Assembly: GCA_018699935.1 (NCBI GenBank)
Contig: JABISF010000015.1
Span: forward strand, 1-64,000
Source: Flavobacteriaceae bacterium
Lineage (GTDB): Bacteria > Bacteroidota > Bacteroidia > Flavobacteriales > Flavobacteriaceae
Direction of reading: 5' to 3'
DNA length: 64,000 nt
The notes under the pieces were generated by a model. It did no database searches and was not told where the DNA came from. It saw only the letters and a program-made list of their open reading frames with translations. Shown here one piece after another: positions 26,150-35,303 of this stretch; the stretch's first letter is position 1; every line of letters begins with the position of its first letter. The translations under genes and the position numbers were made by a program.

Positions 26150-27202
26150 TTATTCAATGGCTTTTACGGTGCTTTTTTCCGCTTGCTTGTGGGTGCCGTC
26201 AAAACCGACCACACCACCCACAGTAGTATATTTTAATACGTTGCGTTTGTTGGGATGAATCCTTTGAAAGGCACTTTGACACATCAACGTGGCTTCGTGA
26301 AAACCACACAAAATCAGTTTTAGTTTTCCGGGATAGGTGTTGACATCACCAACGGCATAGATCCCCGGAATATTGGTTTGATAATCCAACGTATTGTCCA
26401 CTTTGATGGCATTTTTTTCGATGTCCAATCCCCATTGGGCTATGGGACCCAGTTTGGGTGCCAATCCAAAAAGCGGTAAAAAATAATCGGTGGAAATTTT
26501 TTCATCCCGATCGCCTGTCCGGATAGTGACCGATTCGAGCTGTTGCGCTCCTTCCAGTGCAATGACATCGGAAGGGGTTTTTACCTGAATTCTTCCTGCA
26601 TTTTTTAAGGCTTGCACTTTTTCCACCGAATCCAAAGCTCCTCTAAATTCATTGCGACGGTGCACCAGGGTTAAAGAAGCTGTAAGCTCCGCCAAAAAAA
26701 TGGTCCAATCCAGTGCAGAATCTCCCCCACCGGCGATGACCACCTTTTTATCTTTAAAGAATTGCGGATCTTTAATCATATACTCTACTCCTTTCCCTTC
26801 AAATTCCGTCAAACGATCTAAAGGGGGTTTTCTAGGTTCGAAAGTCCCCAAACCACCCGCTATTACGACCACCGGAGCTTGGTGCTGTGTTCCTTTATCT
26901 GTGGTTACAACAAACTGCTCATTTGCCGTCTTTTCCAAGGTAACCGCTTGTTCTCCCAGAGTAAATCCGGGTTGAAAGGGTTTGATCTGCTCCATTAGTT
27001 TATCCACCAAATCTCCCGCTAAAATTTCAGGATGGGAAGGAATATCGTAAATGGGTTTTTTGGGATAAATTTCTGCACACTGCCCTCCGGGAATGGGGAG
27101 TGAGTCAATTAAATGACATTTGAGTTGCAATAGACCTGCTTCAAAAACAGTAAATAGTCCGGTAGGTCCGGCACCAATAATAATTAAATCTGTCTGTATC
27201 AT
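26150..27202 (-). CDS. TrxR-like ferredoxin-NADP+ reductase
   Basis: This 350-aa flavoprotein is of the ferredoxin reductase type related to thioredoxin reductase. FAD motif IIGAGPTGLF is at 8-17, NADP motif IAGGGDSALDW near 157-167 followed by HRRNEFRG, and the second FAD motif is GIYAVGDVNTYPGK. No CxxC pair is seen in the NADP domain, which excludes thioredoxin reductase proper. Its own ferredoxin is encoded next in the operon. The start overlaps the NifU-like stop by 4 nt. Confidence 0.9.
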   Translation of the reverse strand: MIQTDLIIIGAGPTGLFTVFEAGLLQLKCHLIDSLPIPGGQCAEIYPKKPIYDIPSHPEILAGDLVDKLMEQIKPFQPGFTLGEQAVTLEKTANEQFVVTTDKGTQHQAPVVVIAGGLGTFEPRKPPLDRLTEFEGKGVEYMIKDPQFFKDKKVVIAGGGDSALDWTIFLAELTASLTLVHRRNEFRGALDSVEKVQALKNAGRIQVKTPSDVIALEGAQQLESVTIRTGDRDEKISTDYFLPLFGLAPKLGPIAQWGLDIEKNAIKVDNTLDYQTNIPGIYAVGDVNTYPGKLKLILCGFHEATLMCQSAFQRIHPNKRNVLKYTTVGGVVGFDGTHKQAEKSTVKAIE

Positions 27203-27447
27203 GGTAAAGTTGTGTCTACACTTACCACCTTCTCAATATGGGGCACATATTTTTTGATGGTCATTTCAACGCCCGATTTTAAGGTCATTTGATTTACAGA
27301 GCATCCTACACAGGCACCGTGTAGTTGCACATTCACTACATTACCTTCTATGCTCACCAAAGAAATATCACCACCATCCGAAGCCAAAAAGGGACGGATT
27401 TCTTCAAGGGCTTCCAAAACTTTAGCTGTAATTTCTTTTTCGTTCAT
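27199..27447 (-). CDS. NifU C-terminal-like Fe-S scaffold protein
   Basis: This 82-aa protein is a single NifU_C/Nfu domain. The cluster-binding CxxC is in HGACVGCSVNQMTL near residues 39-52. It would carry or deliver a 4Fe-4S cluster to target proteins. It is 1 nt from the Mrp gene and overlaps the ferredoxin reductase gene, so Mrp, Nfu, reductase and ferredoxin look like one Fe-S assembly unit. It lacks the A-type domain of full NfuA. Confidence 0.92.
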   Translation of the reverse strand: MNEKEITAKVLEALEEIRPFLASDGGDISLVSIEGNVVNVQLHGACVGCSVNQMTLKSGVEMTIKKYVPHIEKVVSVDTTLP

Positions 27448-27448
27448 C

Positions 27449-28579
27449 TTATTTCTTTATGGCTTCACACCCCACCATATTAGTGATTTCCACCACTTTA
27501 GTAGGGGGTAATTCGTTATTGCGTTTTAGGGTTTCCGTGACTAATTGCTGGGTGATTTTAATAAAGGTATTGGACAAGGCGGTGTTTTCTTGAAGGGCTG
27601 CGGGTCTTCCCACATCGGCAGCTTCGCGGATGCTTTGAACCAGAGGAATACCTCCTAAAAAAGGAACCTTTTTGTCGGCAGCTAAATGTTCTGCCCCTTG
27701 CTTGCCAAAAATATAATATTTATGATCGGGTAATTCTTCGGGAGTAAAATAGCTCATGTTTTCAACGATCCCCAAAACCGGAACGTTGATGCTGTCTTGT
27801 TGAAACATAGCGATCCCTTTTTTGGCATCGGCCAATGCCACATTTTGCGGCGTACTGACTACTACTGCCCCAGTGAGCGGTAAGGATTGAACAATACTCA
27901 AATGAATATCTCCTGTCCCAGGAGGCAAATCAATGAGTAGAAAATCCAAAGCTCCCCAAGCTGCGTCAAAAATCATTTGATTCAAAGCTTTTGCAGCCAT
28001 GGGACCCCGCCAAACAACCGCCTGATCGGGTTGTGTAAAAAATCCTATCGAGAGTACTTTAACTCCATAATTTTCAATGGGTTCCATCATAGACTTTCCA
28101 TTCACTTGAATCGACAAGGGGCGTGCGCCCTCCATGTCAAACATGGTAGGAATGGAAGGTCCGTAGATATCGGCATCCAAAACCCCCACTTTACATCCCA
28201 TGGATGCCAAGGTGACGGCAATATTTGCCGTGATCGTAGATTTTCCCACCCCCCCCTTTCCGGAAGAAATGGCAATAACGGAATCAATACCGGGGATGGC
28301 TGCCCCGCGAATGGGTGCTGCTTTGGGTGGCGCCACTACCTTAATATTAATTTTTATTTTTGCCTTTTCATACACCTGTTGGTGTAAGGTCTGTAGAATA
28401 CTTACTTCCAGTTTTTTTCGGGCTTGTAAACTCGGATTGTCCAACTGCAAGTCCAAATCAATTTGGTCGTCAAAAATCATGATATTTTGAACGGCTCCAC
28501 TGTCCATTAAGTTGGAACCACCTCCCGGAAGTGAGAGGGTTGTGAGTGCTTTTTCGACGGCTGCTTTAGTGATTTTCAT
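27449..28579 (-). CDS. mrp: Mrp/NBP35-type P-loop Fe-S cluster carrier ATPase
   Basis: This 376-aa protein has an N-terminal DUF59-like domain (to about residue 90), then a ParA/Mrp P-loop domain with SGKGGVGKST (deviant Walker A), GVLDADIYGPSIPTM and LIDLPPGTGD (switch). Mrp/ApbC proteins bind and transfer 4Fe-4S clusters using ATP. The CxxC ligand pair of classical ApbC is not evident in my reading, with single Cys residues at the start of the P-loop domain and near the end. A -7 box lies 17 nt upstream of the ATG, marking this as the first gene of the long operon. Confidence 0.92.
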   Translation of the reverse strand: MKITKAAVEKALTTLSLPGGGSNLMDSGAVQNIMIFDDQIDLDLQLDNPSLQARKKLEVSILQTLHQQVYEKAKIKINIKVVAPPKAAPIRGAAIPGIDSVIAISSGKGGVGKSTITANIAVTLASMGCKVGVLDADIYGPSIPTMFDMEGARPLSIQVNGKSMMEPIENYGVKVLSIGFFTQPDQAVVWRGPMAAKALNQMIFDAAWGALDFLLIDLPPGTGDIHLSIVQSLPLTGAVVVSTPQNVALADAKKGIAMFQQDSINVPVLGIVENMSYFTPEELPDHKYYIFGKQGAEHLAADKKVPFLGGIPLVQSIREAADVGRPAALQENTALSNTFIKITQQLVTETLKRNNELPPTKVVEITNMVGCEAIKK

Positions 28580-28596
28580 GTTTGGATAAGAAAAAA

Positions 28597-28604
28597 CAAA
28601 TATA
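28597..28604 (-). promoter_or_regulatory. Candidate -7 box for the Mrp operon
   Basis: TATATTTG on the minus strand fits TAnnTTTG, 17 nt ahead of the Mrp ATG. A TTTG at 28617-28620 is nearer than the usual -33 spacing, so only the -7 element is claimed. Confidence 0.5.
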
Positions 28605-28639
28605 CTGCTTACTATCCAAAAAGAAAAGATTCACTCGGA

Positions 28640-28981
28640 TTATAAAGCGGGCAATTCACTTTGTGGATCCCAGTAATGTTGATCAAAATGTAGCACCGCA
28701 TTGTTTTGAATCGCAACGCCTTCTTCCATCAACAACTGCTCCATGAGGTGTGTGCCTCCAAAATGATGCTTGCCGGTGAGGAGTCCCTTCCGATTGACCA
28801 CACGATGTGCCGGTATGTCTGGCTGCGAATGCGATGCGTTCATTGCCCAACCCACCATACGCGCACTTTGAGGACTTCCCAAATAGCGCGCAATGGCACC
28901 ATAAGAGGTGATTCTTCCCTCTGGAATTTGCCGAACTACGGCATATACTTGATCAAAAAAAGAGGGCTTTTGAGTCTCCAT
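28640..28981 (-). CDS. Alkyltransferase-like protein (MGMT/ATL family, no active Cys)
   Basis: This 113-aa protein is the DNA-binding domain of the O6-alkylguanine transferase family: GRITSYGAIARYLG (22-35), ARMVGWAMNAS (40-50) and a KHHFGGTHLMEQLLMEEGV tail. The PCHRV active site reads PAHRV (Ala58), so it cannot accept an alkyl group. Alkyltransferase-like proteins with this substitution flag alkylated guanine for nucleotide excision repair. It is 1 nt from trmB, so they share a transcript. Confidence 0.9.
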   Translation of the reverse strand: METQKPSFFDQVYAVVRQIPEGRITSYGAIARYLGSPQSARMVGWAMNASHSQPDIPAHRVVNRKGLLTGKHHFGGTHLMEQLLMEEGVAIQNNAVLHFDQHYWDPQSELPAL

Positions 28982-29650
28982 TTACCATTGAAATTGAAGA
29001 TAGGTTATGGGCTTTTCTACTTCCAAAAACATTTGCTCATAAAAAGTTTTAATTTCAGTAACCTGCTGGGGTGCCCCGTGATTTTTATAAATGTGATGAT
29101 TGGAATACAAGATTTTTCCTTGCTGTTCTAGAAGCCCCAACGTATATCCGTGTAAAAATTCACTGTCGGTTTTTAAATGAATAATCCCCTCAGGGTTGAG
29201 GATTTTTTTATAACGATTTAAAAACGCGGGATGTGTCAAACGATGTTTGCGACGTTTGAATTTTATTTGCGGGTCCGGAAAAGTAATCCAAATTTCATCC
29301 ACTTCTCCAGGTGCAAAACAAAGATCGATCAATTCAATTTGTGCGCGAAGAAAAGCGACATTGTTCAGTTCCTCAGCAATCGCCGTTTTGGCACCTCGCC
29401 AAAAACGAGCCCCTTTAATATCCACCCCAATAAAGTTTTTATCCGGATTTCGCTGTGCCAAGCCCACAGCATATTCTCCTTTTCCACAGCCCAATTCCAA
29501 TACTATGGGAGCTTGATTTTTAAAATGAGTGTCGCGCCAATTCCCTCGAAAAGCGAATTCTTCGGCCAACAAAGTGGAACGTTCGGGCTGAATGACATTG
29601 GAAAAAGTTTCGTTTTCCTTAAAACGCTTTAATTTATTTTTACTTCCCAC
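28982..29650 (-). CDS. trmB: tRNA (guanine-N7)-methyltransferase
   Basis: TrmB makes m7G46 in the tRNA variable loop using SAM. This 222-aa protein has GSKNKLKRFKENETF at the start, the SAM motif LELGCGKGEYAVGLA (near 51-65), VDIKGARFWRGAKTA, and WITFPDPQIKFKRRKHR, the diagnostic PDP region. The start is a GTG at 29650, which matches the family N-terminus, and a -7 box is 16 nt upstream. The ATL gene follows directly. Confidence 0.94.
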   Translation of the reverse strand: MGSKNKLKRFKENETFSNVIQPERSTLLAEEFAFRGNWRDTHFKNQAPIVLELGCGKGEYAVGLAQRNPDKNFIGVDIKGARFWRGAKTAIAEELNNVAFLRAQIELIDLCFAPGEVDEIWITFPDPQIKFKRRKHRLTHPAFLNRYKKILNPEGIIHLKTDSEFLHGYTLGLLEQQGKILYSNHHIYKNHGAPQQVTEIKTFYEQMFLEVEKPITYLQFQW

Positions 29651-29666
29651 CTTCAGGTTTTTGGGG

Positions 29667-29674
29667 CAAAACTA
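29667..29674 (-). promoter_or_regulatory. Candidate -7 box for trmB
   Basis: TAGTTTTG on the minus strand matches TAnnTTTG, 16 nt upstream of the GTG start. It would give trmB a transcript separate from the two-component genes upstream. Confidence 0.45.
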
Positions 29675-29680
29675 ATGATT

Positions 29681-30754
29681 TTAATTTGTAATTTTCTGAG
29701 GAGGAGCATCCGCTTTGGTGAGTGTGAATGAAAACTCCGACCCCACACCCAATTCACTTTCCACAAAGATTTTCTCATTGTGTGCTTCGATGATGTGTTT
29801 CACAATTGCCAAGCCCAATCCAGAGCCTCCCTGCGCTCGATTTCGAGTTTTATCCACCCGATAAAAACGTTCAAACAAGCGGGGCAAATGCGATTTTTCT
29901 ATCCCCTCACCGTTGTCGGTCACCCGCAACAGTATCTTTTTTGCATTAATCTCTTGAATACTCAGCTCCGTTGTTCCTTTGTCTGTTCCGTATTTTATGG
30001 AGTTGATAATCAGATTCGAAATCACTTGTTGAATCCGATCGGCATCGGCATACACATAAATAGGTTGGTCATATGCCTTATCTAAAACCAATTTGATGTT
30101 GCTTTTTGTGGCCTTCATCTCCAATAAATCAAAAATATTTTGAATCAATTCTATAAGGTTAAAGGGTTTTTTGTTGATGGTTTGTATCCCAGACTCAAAC
30201 TTGTTCATCAAATCCATGTCATTCACGATATAAATCAATCGTTCCACTCCTTTGGCTGTTCTTTTTATATATTTTTCAGAAACATTCTTATCCGCCAAAG
30301 CTCCGTCCAAAAGGGTTAAAACATAAGCTTGGATAGTGAATAATGGGGTTTTTAATTCGTGAGAAATATTTCCAATAAATTCCCGGCGATAGTTTTCCTG
30401 ATCCTTTAAGAGTTGAATCTCTAACTTTTTGTCCGAAGCAATTTTGTGCAAACTTCGCGTCATGGTTTCTACATCGGACTTCAATGCATCACTTTTAGAA
30501 GTAAAAGCGGTGGGCGAAAAATCCTGATAAACATTACTCACAATGCTGTGAATAAAGCGTTCGATGCGAATGTAAAGCAAAAAGAAAGTAAACAGAAATA
30601 ACCCGCAGTAGAAGAAAATCAAAAAGCCCCAATCCATTTCCGTCGAAACTTCAGGATTGAAGATAAAATGATAGCTCCATTGCAGTAGCATTGCAAAAAT
30701 CACAATGAATAATGATGTCCAGAGACTGGATTTGTAATTTTTAAATCGTGCCAC
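29681..30754 (-). CDS. Sensor histidine kinase (PhoR-like)
   Basis: This 357-aa membrane kinase has two spans near residues 11-31 and 43-62 with only about 12 residues between, so little or no periplasmic sensor. It has the phospho-acceptor H132 in SHELKTP, the N box NLIINSIKYG, DNGEGI (G1) and GSGLGLAI (G2). It follows the response regulator gene by 9 nt. The short extracytoplasmic loop implies sensing through the membrane or a partner, as in PhoR. The signal is unknown. Confidence 0.9.
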   Translation of the reverse strand: MARFKNYKSSLWTSLFIVIFAMLLQWSYHFIFNPEVSTEMDWGFLIFFYCGLFLFTFFLLYIRIERFIHSIVSNVYQDFSPTAFTSKSDALKSDVETMTRSLHKIASDKKLEIQLLKDQENYRREFIGNISHELKTPLFTIQAYVLTLLDGALADKNVSEKYIKRTAKGVERLIYIVNDMDLMNKFESGIQTINKKPFNLIELIQNIFDLLEMKATKSNIKLVLDKAYDQPIYVYADADRIQQVISNLIINSIKYGTDKGTTELSIQEINAKKILLRVTDNGEGIEKSHLPRLFERFYRVDKTRNRAQGGSGLGLAIVKHIIEAHNEKIFVESELGVGSEFSFTLTKADAPPQKITN

Positions 30755-30763
30755 TAAAGTGAT

Positions 30764-31453
30764 TTATTCCGGAGCCTTGAATTTATACCCAACTCCTTTA
30801 ACGGTTTTGAAAAATTTGTCTCCAATTTTTTCTCTCAATTTTCGAATATGTACATCTATGGTTCTGTCTCCAACCACCACATCGTTTCCCCAAACCGTTT
30901 CCATAATATATTCACGCTTAAAAACTTTCTCGGGCTTGGAGGCCAACAAATATAACAATTCAAACTCTTTTTTGGGAAGTGACAGACGTTCTCCATCAAT
31001 AAAGACCAAGTATTCCTCTCGATCAATGACAAGCGTATCGAAGGTCAGATGTTGTGCAATGAGCTCTTTTTTATCAAAGCGTCGTAAAAGTCCCTTAACC
31101 TTGGACAACAAAACTTTGGGTTTGATGGGTTTGGTCACATAATCGTCAGCACCTGCCTCGTAACCCGCCACTAAAGAAAAATCTTCTCCACGAGCGGTCA
31201 AAAACATAATGACAGTTTCCTGAAATTGAACATTTGAGCGAATTATCTGACAAGCCTCTATCCCATCCATTTCGGGCATCATAATGTCTAAAATAATCAA
31301 ATGTGGATTTTCTTTTTTGGCTACGCCAATGGCTTCTAGTCCATTGGAAGCTGAAAAAACTTGATATCCTTCTTGCAAAAGGTTGTAACGAATGATTTCA
31401 ATGATGTCGGGCTCATCATCCACCAGTAAAATCTTAATATCTTTTTTCTTCAT
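30764..31453 (-). CDS. OmpR/PhoB-type response regulator
   Basis: This 229-aa regulator has a receiver domain with acidic pocket DDE (12-14), acceptor D56 in ILDIMMPEMDG, a Thr near 83 and K105-type lysine in YVTKPIKPKVL, followed by a winged-helix domain with KEFELLYLLA and VWGNDVVVGDRTIDVHIRKL. It should be phosphorylated by the adjacent kinase and bind DNA as a dimer. A -7 box lies 16 nt upstream, so it leads the two-gene operon. Confidence 0.93.
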   Translation of the reverse strand: MKKKDIKILLVDDEPDIIEIIRYNLLQEGYQVFSASNGLEAIGVAKKENPHLIILDIMMPEMDGIEACQIIRSNVQFQETVIMFLTARGEDFSLVAGYEAGADDYVTKPIKPKVLLSKVKGLLRRFDKKELIAQHLTFDTLVIDREEYLVFIDGERLSLPKKEFELLYLLASKPEKVFKREYIMETVWGNDVVVGDRTIDVHIRKLREKIGDKFFKTVKGVGYKFKAPE

Positions 31454-31469
31454 CTTTAATGCAGCTTCA

Positions 31470-31477
31470 CAAAATTA
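31470..31477 (-). promoter_or_regulatory. Candidate -7 box for the two-component operon
   Basis: TAATTTTG on the minus strand matches TAnnTTTG, 16 nt before the response regulator ATG. No convincing -33 element is seen. Confidence 0.45.
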
Positions 31478-31560
31478 ACAATAAATTAATTGTGGTATGT
31501 TACCAAAAGATTATGTTCCATGTAATTTTAATTATATTTACACAGAAATAAAACTTGCTA

Positions 31561-31904
31561 TGAAAGCCCCGCGATTTCTGTTTTATGTTTTCTTAGTAGC
31601 TTCCCTTTCGGGATATAAAGCTATTTCTGTGCGGTCAGGGGCTTCTACTGAAACTTTTTCAAAGCCTCAACAAAAGCTAAGTTTAAAGATTTCTCCCAAC
31701 CCTTTTCAATCCGGAAAACTCTATCTTCAGAGCAATTTCAACACTCCAAAGCATATTGAAATATTTAATGTTTTTGGAGAAAAGGTAGCCGACATCAGCA
31801 CCTTAGAAGACGCCATCGAACTCAATGATTTAAAAAAGGGAATTTATTTGTTGCGATTGAATCAATCTGGGGAGTCGATCACCCAACGTTTGATTGTTCA
31901 GTAA
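31561..31904 (+). CDS. Minimal type IX secretion cargo protein (signal peptide plus type A sorting domain)
   Basis: The 114-aa product is almost nothing but transport signals. It has an N-terminal signal peptide (MKAPRFLFYVFLVASLSG), a 20-residue Ser/Thr-rich linker, and a type A type IX C-terminal domain from about residue 42 (LKISPNPFQSGKLYL, IEIFNVFGEKV, LKKGIYLLRL, QRLIVQ). The domain normally sends a passenger through the outer membrane and is then cleaved; here no passenger is left. It is divergent from the response regulator gene. Possible roles are a competitor, a sensor of secretion status, or a pared-down remnant. Confidence 0.88.
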
Positions 31905-31926
31905 GCTTAAACTCGTTTTTTTTGGA

Positions 31927-31934
31927 TAGTTTTG
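31927..31934 (+). promoter_or_regulatory. Candidate -7 box before the LuxE-like gene
   Basis: TAGTTTTG matches TAnnTTTG and ends 4 nt before the GTG at 31939. A transcript from it would be leaderless. Confidence 0.5.
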
Positions 31935-31938
31935 TCCG

Positions 31939-32925
31939 GTGAAACCGATAGCCTTTACTGATTTTGACAAGATCGCGCAGACCGAAGATTTTGATTGTTT
32001 GGCATTAGCACTATTCCATTATCAGTTCGAACACAATCCGGTGTATCGTTCCTACTGTGATTTAATCAACAGGGGGCCTTCGGAGGTGCAAACCGCCGAA
32101 GCAATTCCCTTCCTACCCATACAATTTTTTAAATCGCATGAGGTTCGCTGCTTTTCAGAACCCCCGGAGAAAATCTTTTTATCCAGCAGTACCACCGGCC
32201 AAATTCCCTCGCGCCATTTTGTTCGCTCACTAAGACCCTATCACCAAAGTTTTGAAAAAGCTTTTGAGCTGTTCTATGGGGCTGTTGAGGATTATGTTGT
32301 TTTGGCACTATTACCCTCCTATTTAGAGCGAGAAGCTTCGTCTTTAGTGCATATGGCCGCCACTTTGATTGAAAAAAGTCAACACTCGGAAAGTGGCTTC
32401 TACCTCAATAATTATGCAGCCTTGGCAGAGGTTTTAAAAAGGCTGGAAGACCGCAAGCAAAAAACACTGCTTTTAGGAGTTAGTTTTGCTTTGTTGGAAA
32501 TGGCGGAAAAATTCCCCTTGGCTTTGTCCAACACACTCATTATGGAAACCGGAGGGATGAAAGGTCGGGGAGAAGAAATGGTTCGCACACAGTTGCACCA
32601 AAAACTGAAAAACAGTTTTGGAGTTTCTGAAATTCACTCGGAATACGGGATGACCGAGTTGTTGAGTCAGGCCTATTCCAGCTCCGGGGGTGTTTTTGAA
32701 TGTCCCCCCTGGATGAAAATATTTATTCGATCTACGGAAGATCCCTTTGACCTACTGCCCGATCATCGTGTTGGGGGGATCAACATAATTGACCTGGCCA
32801 ACATAGATTCCTGTGCATTCATCGCTACGCAAGATTTAGGAAAAAAAGCCGCCGATGGCAGCTTTGAAATTTTGGGTCGATTTGATGCTGCCGAAATCCG
32901 AGGATGCAATTTGTTGGTGCTATGA
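31939..32925 (+). CDS. LuxE/acyl-protein-synthetase-like adenylating protein
   Basis: The 328-aa protein belongs to the LuxE-like branch of the ANL adenylating enzymes. It has the Ser/Thr-rich phosphate loop [15 protein letters not shown] near 74-88, a [16 protein letters not shown] adenylate motif near 232-247, and a GINIIDL ... TQDLGKK C-terminal hinge. LuxE-type proteins activate a carboxylic acid with ATP and pass it to a thiol. No lux genes or carrier lie nearby, so the substrate is unknown. The GTG start is backed by the promoter just ahead. The end overlaps tyrS by 6 nt, convergently. Confidence 0.8.
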   Translation: MKPIAFTDFDKIAQTEDFDCLALALFHYQFEHNPVYRSYCDLINRGPSEVQTAEAIPFLPIQFFKSHEVRCFSEPPEKIFLSSSTTGQIPSRHFVRSLRPYHQSFEKAFELFYGAVEDYVVLALLPSYLEREASSLVHMAATLIEKSQHSESGFYLNNYAALAEVLKRLEDRKQKTLLLGVSFALLEMAEKFPLALSNTLIMETGGMKGRGEEMVRTQLHQKLKNSFGVSEIHSEYGMTELLSQAYSSSGGVFECPPWMKIFIRSTEDPFDLLPDHRVGGINIIDLANIDSCAFIATQDLGKKAADGSFEILGRFDAAEIRGCNLLVL

Positions 32926-34218
32926 GGTCACTTGAAGAATAAAATAGTTTTTCTTCCCTCTTTGTAATAAAATATATTGATTGGCAATCAAGTCCTTTTC
33001 CTCCAATTGATAATTTTCATCCACTTTGGTTTTGTTGACAGCAATAGCATTTTCCTTTAATGCTCTGCGCGCTTCACCATTGGAAGCTAAGAATTGAGTG
33101 GCTCCGGCCAAGGCGGCAATAATGGGCATCCCTTCCAAAATTTCAGTGCGATCAATTTGCGCTTGGGGAACCCCTTCAAAAATTTCTAAAAAGGTTTTGG
33201 AGTCCAACTGCTGAAGTGCTGCACTCGTGGTTTTTCCGAAGAGAATCTGTGATGCCGATTTTGCATTTTCCAACTCCTCCACCCCATGAACCAATACCGT
33301 TACCTCATCGGCTATGGCATTTTGAAGCACTCTTCTGTGTGGTTCTTCTTGATGGACTGCTATGAGTTCGTTGACTTTTTCTTCTGAGAGAAAGGTGAAT
33401 ATTTTAATGTATCTCAGGGCATCTTCATCGGAGGTATTCAACCAATACTGATAAAATTTATAAGGCGAGGTTCGTTCTTTGTCTAACCATACATTACCGC
33501 CTTCTGATTTTCCAAACTTAGTACCATCCGCTTTGGTAATCAAGGGACAAGTGATGGCATAGGCTTTGCCTCCAGCTTTTCTTCGAATCAATTCCGTTCC
33601 GGTGGTGATATTGCCCCATTGGTCACTTCCGCCCATTTGCAACTTACAATCCAAAGTGTTGTAAAGATGTAAAAAGTCATAACCCTGAAGCAACTGATAG
33701 GTGAATTCCGTAAAGGACATACCTACCTTAGCCTCCGCATTTAAGCGTTTTTTAACGGAATCCTTAGCCATCATATAGTTGACGGTAATGTGCTTTCCGA
33801 TATCTCTGGAAAAATCAATCAGCGTGTAGGATTGCATCCAATCGTAATTGTTTACCAGCAATGCCGCATTGGATTTTTGAGCATCAAAATGTAAAAAACG
33901 TTCCAATTGAGATTGTATCCCGCGACAATTGTGTTCCAAAGTGGCTTGATCCAATAAATTTCGTTCATCCGATTTTCCCGAGGGATCTCCAATCATTCCG
34001 GTGGCTCCTCCCACCAATGCAATGGGTCGATGACCGGCATTTTGGAAGTGCATCAGGATAACAATCTGCACAAGACTTCCAATGTGTAGGGAATCTGCTG
34101 TAGGATCGAAACCAATATAGCCTGAAGTGGAATGCTCTAGAAGGTATTCTTCGGTTTCGGGCGTGATGTCATGAAGCAAACCTCTCCATCTAAGCTCTTG
34201 GACAAAATTAATCGGCAT
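32920..34218 (-). CDS. tyrS: Tyrosyl-tRNA synthetase
   Basis: This 432-aa class I synthetase charges tRNA-Tyr. It has the HIGH-like motif in [17 protein letters not shown] (about 35-51), [13 protein letters not shown], the Tyr-binding GSDQWGN, the KMSKS equivalent KFGKS, and a C-terminal S4 domain ([16 protein letters not shown]). ATG 34218 ([13 protein letters not shown]) matches the family start. An in-frame upstream codon at 34269 would overlap the divergent epimerase promoter region and add unmatched residues. Confidence 0.95.
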   Translation of the reverse strand: MPINFVQELRWRGLLHDITPETEEYLLEHSTSGYIGFDPTADSLHIGSLVQIVILMHFQNAGHRPIALVGGATGMIGDPSGKSDERNLLDQATLEHNCRGIQSQLERFLHFDAQKSNAALLVNNYDWMQSYTLIDFSRDIGKHITVNYMMAKDSVKKRLNAEAKVGMSFTEFTYQLLQGYDFLHLYNTLDCKLQMGGSDQWGNITTGTELIRRKAGGKAYAITCPLITKADGTKFGKSEGGNVWLDKERTSPYKFYQYWLNTSDEDALRYIKIFTFLSEEKVNELIAVHQEEPHRRVLQNAIADEVTVLVHGVEELENAKSASQILFGKTTSAALQQLDSKTFLEIFEGVPQAQIDRTEILEGMPIIAALAGATQFLASNGEARRALKENAIAVNKTKVDENYQLEEKDLIANQYILLQRGKKNYFILQVTS

Positions 34219-34295
34219 AGTTATTTTTGTGCATAAAGATAGATTTATCCCATGGAAAGGGAAAATCAATTTTAAAAAAGTGTATTTTCGTTCCT

Positions 34296-35303
34296 ATGGT
34301 ATTAGCTACAGGGGGTACGGGATTAGTAGGAGCTCACATACTCTTAAAACTATCTCAAAAAAACCAAAAAATTATTGCGCTTTTTCGTCATGAAGCAACA
34401 CTGGCATCAGTACAATCGTTTTTTGAAAGTCACGCCGCTGATGGTGTCAACGCTTTTGAACAAATTCAATGGGTCTGTGCCGATGTAAATGATGCGTCCA
34501 CCATAGATGCACTCATGCAGGGAGTACAGGAAGTGTATCACTGTGCGGCAAAAGTCTCCTTTGCTCGTTTTCAACGAGAAAAAATGATGCACACCAACAT
34601 TCAAGGAACTGCCAATCTGGTGAATGCTGCCCTAAAAAACGGAGTGAAAAAATTTGGGTTTGTCAGCTCCATAGCAGCCATTGGTGATGAAGAAACCCTT
34701 TCCGTAGTCAATGAAGAAAACCCTTGGAACAACGGAATCTCCCACACCGATTACGCCTATTCCAAGCACGGTGCCGAATTGGAAGTTTGGCGAGGCTCTC
34801 AGGAAGGGTTGCCTGTCATTATCATCAATCCCGGAGTTATTTTGGGTGCGCACTTTTGGAATCGAAGCAGTGCAGCGCTTTTTGATAGGGTGGCCAAAGG
34901 ACTGGCTTTCTACCCCACGGGGAGTGCTGCTGTGGTGGACGTAAAAGATGTGGTGGACGTTTTTATCCGCTTAATGGCATCGGAAATTCAGAATCAACGG
35001 TTTATTCTGGTAGCAAAAAATCTAACACAAAAAGAATTGCTGACTAAAATCGCTATCAGCTTAGGTAAAAAACCACCCGCTTTCCCCTTGCATAAAACTT
35101 ATTTATATTTCCTTTTTGTCTTAGATCAAATAGCCCGTCTTTTTTATATCAAAAAACCGTTTCTCGATCTGACATTCATCAAGACCCTTTGCAGCAATCA
35201 AGAATTTGACGGCTCAAAAATTCAAAAACATATTCCGTTTGACTATCATGACATAGATGATAGTATACAAAAAATCGGTTTGGAATATCCCCAAAAAAAC
35301 TAG
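34296..35303 (+). CDS. NAD-dependent epimerase/dehydratase family protein
   Basis: This 335-aa short-chain dehydrogenase-type protein has the extended Rossmann motif TGGTGLVGAH (5-14) and the catalytic YAYSK near 154. FVSSIAAIGDE is the catalytic Ser segment. The sequence resembles NAD-epimerases acting on nucleotide sugars or sterol-like ketones; the substrate is not deducible. Near match TATTTTCG lies just before the ATG. I chose ATG 34296 because it begins the Rossmann strand; a start at 34227 would overlap the tyrS promoter. Confidence 0.83.
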   Translation: MVLATGGTGLVGAHILLKLSQKNQKIIALFRHEATLASVQSFFESHAADGVNAFEQIQWVCADVNDASTIDALMQGVQEVYHCAAKVSFARFQREKMMHTNIQGTANLVNAALKNGVKKFGFVSSIAAIGDEETLSVVNEENPWNNGISHTDYAYSKHGAELEVWRGSQEGLPVIIINPGVILGAHFWNRSSAALFDRVAKGLAFYPTGSAAVVDVKDVVDVFIRLMASEIQNQRFILVAKNLTQKELLTKIAISLGKKPPAFPLHKTYLYFLFVLDQIARLFYIKKPFLDLTFIKTLCSNQEFDGSKIQKHIPFDYHDIDDSIQKIGLEYPQKN

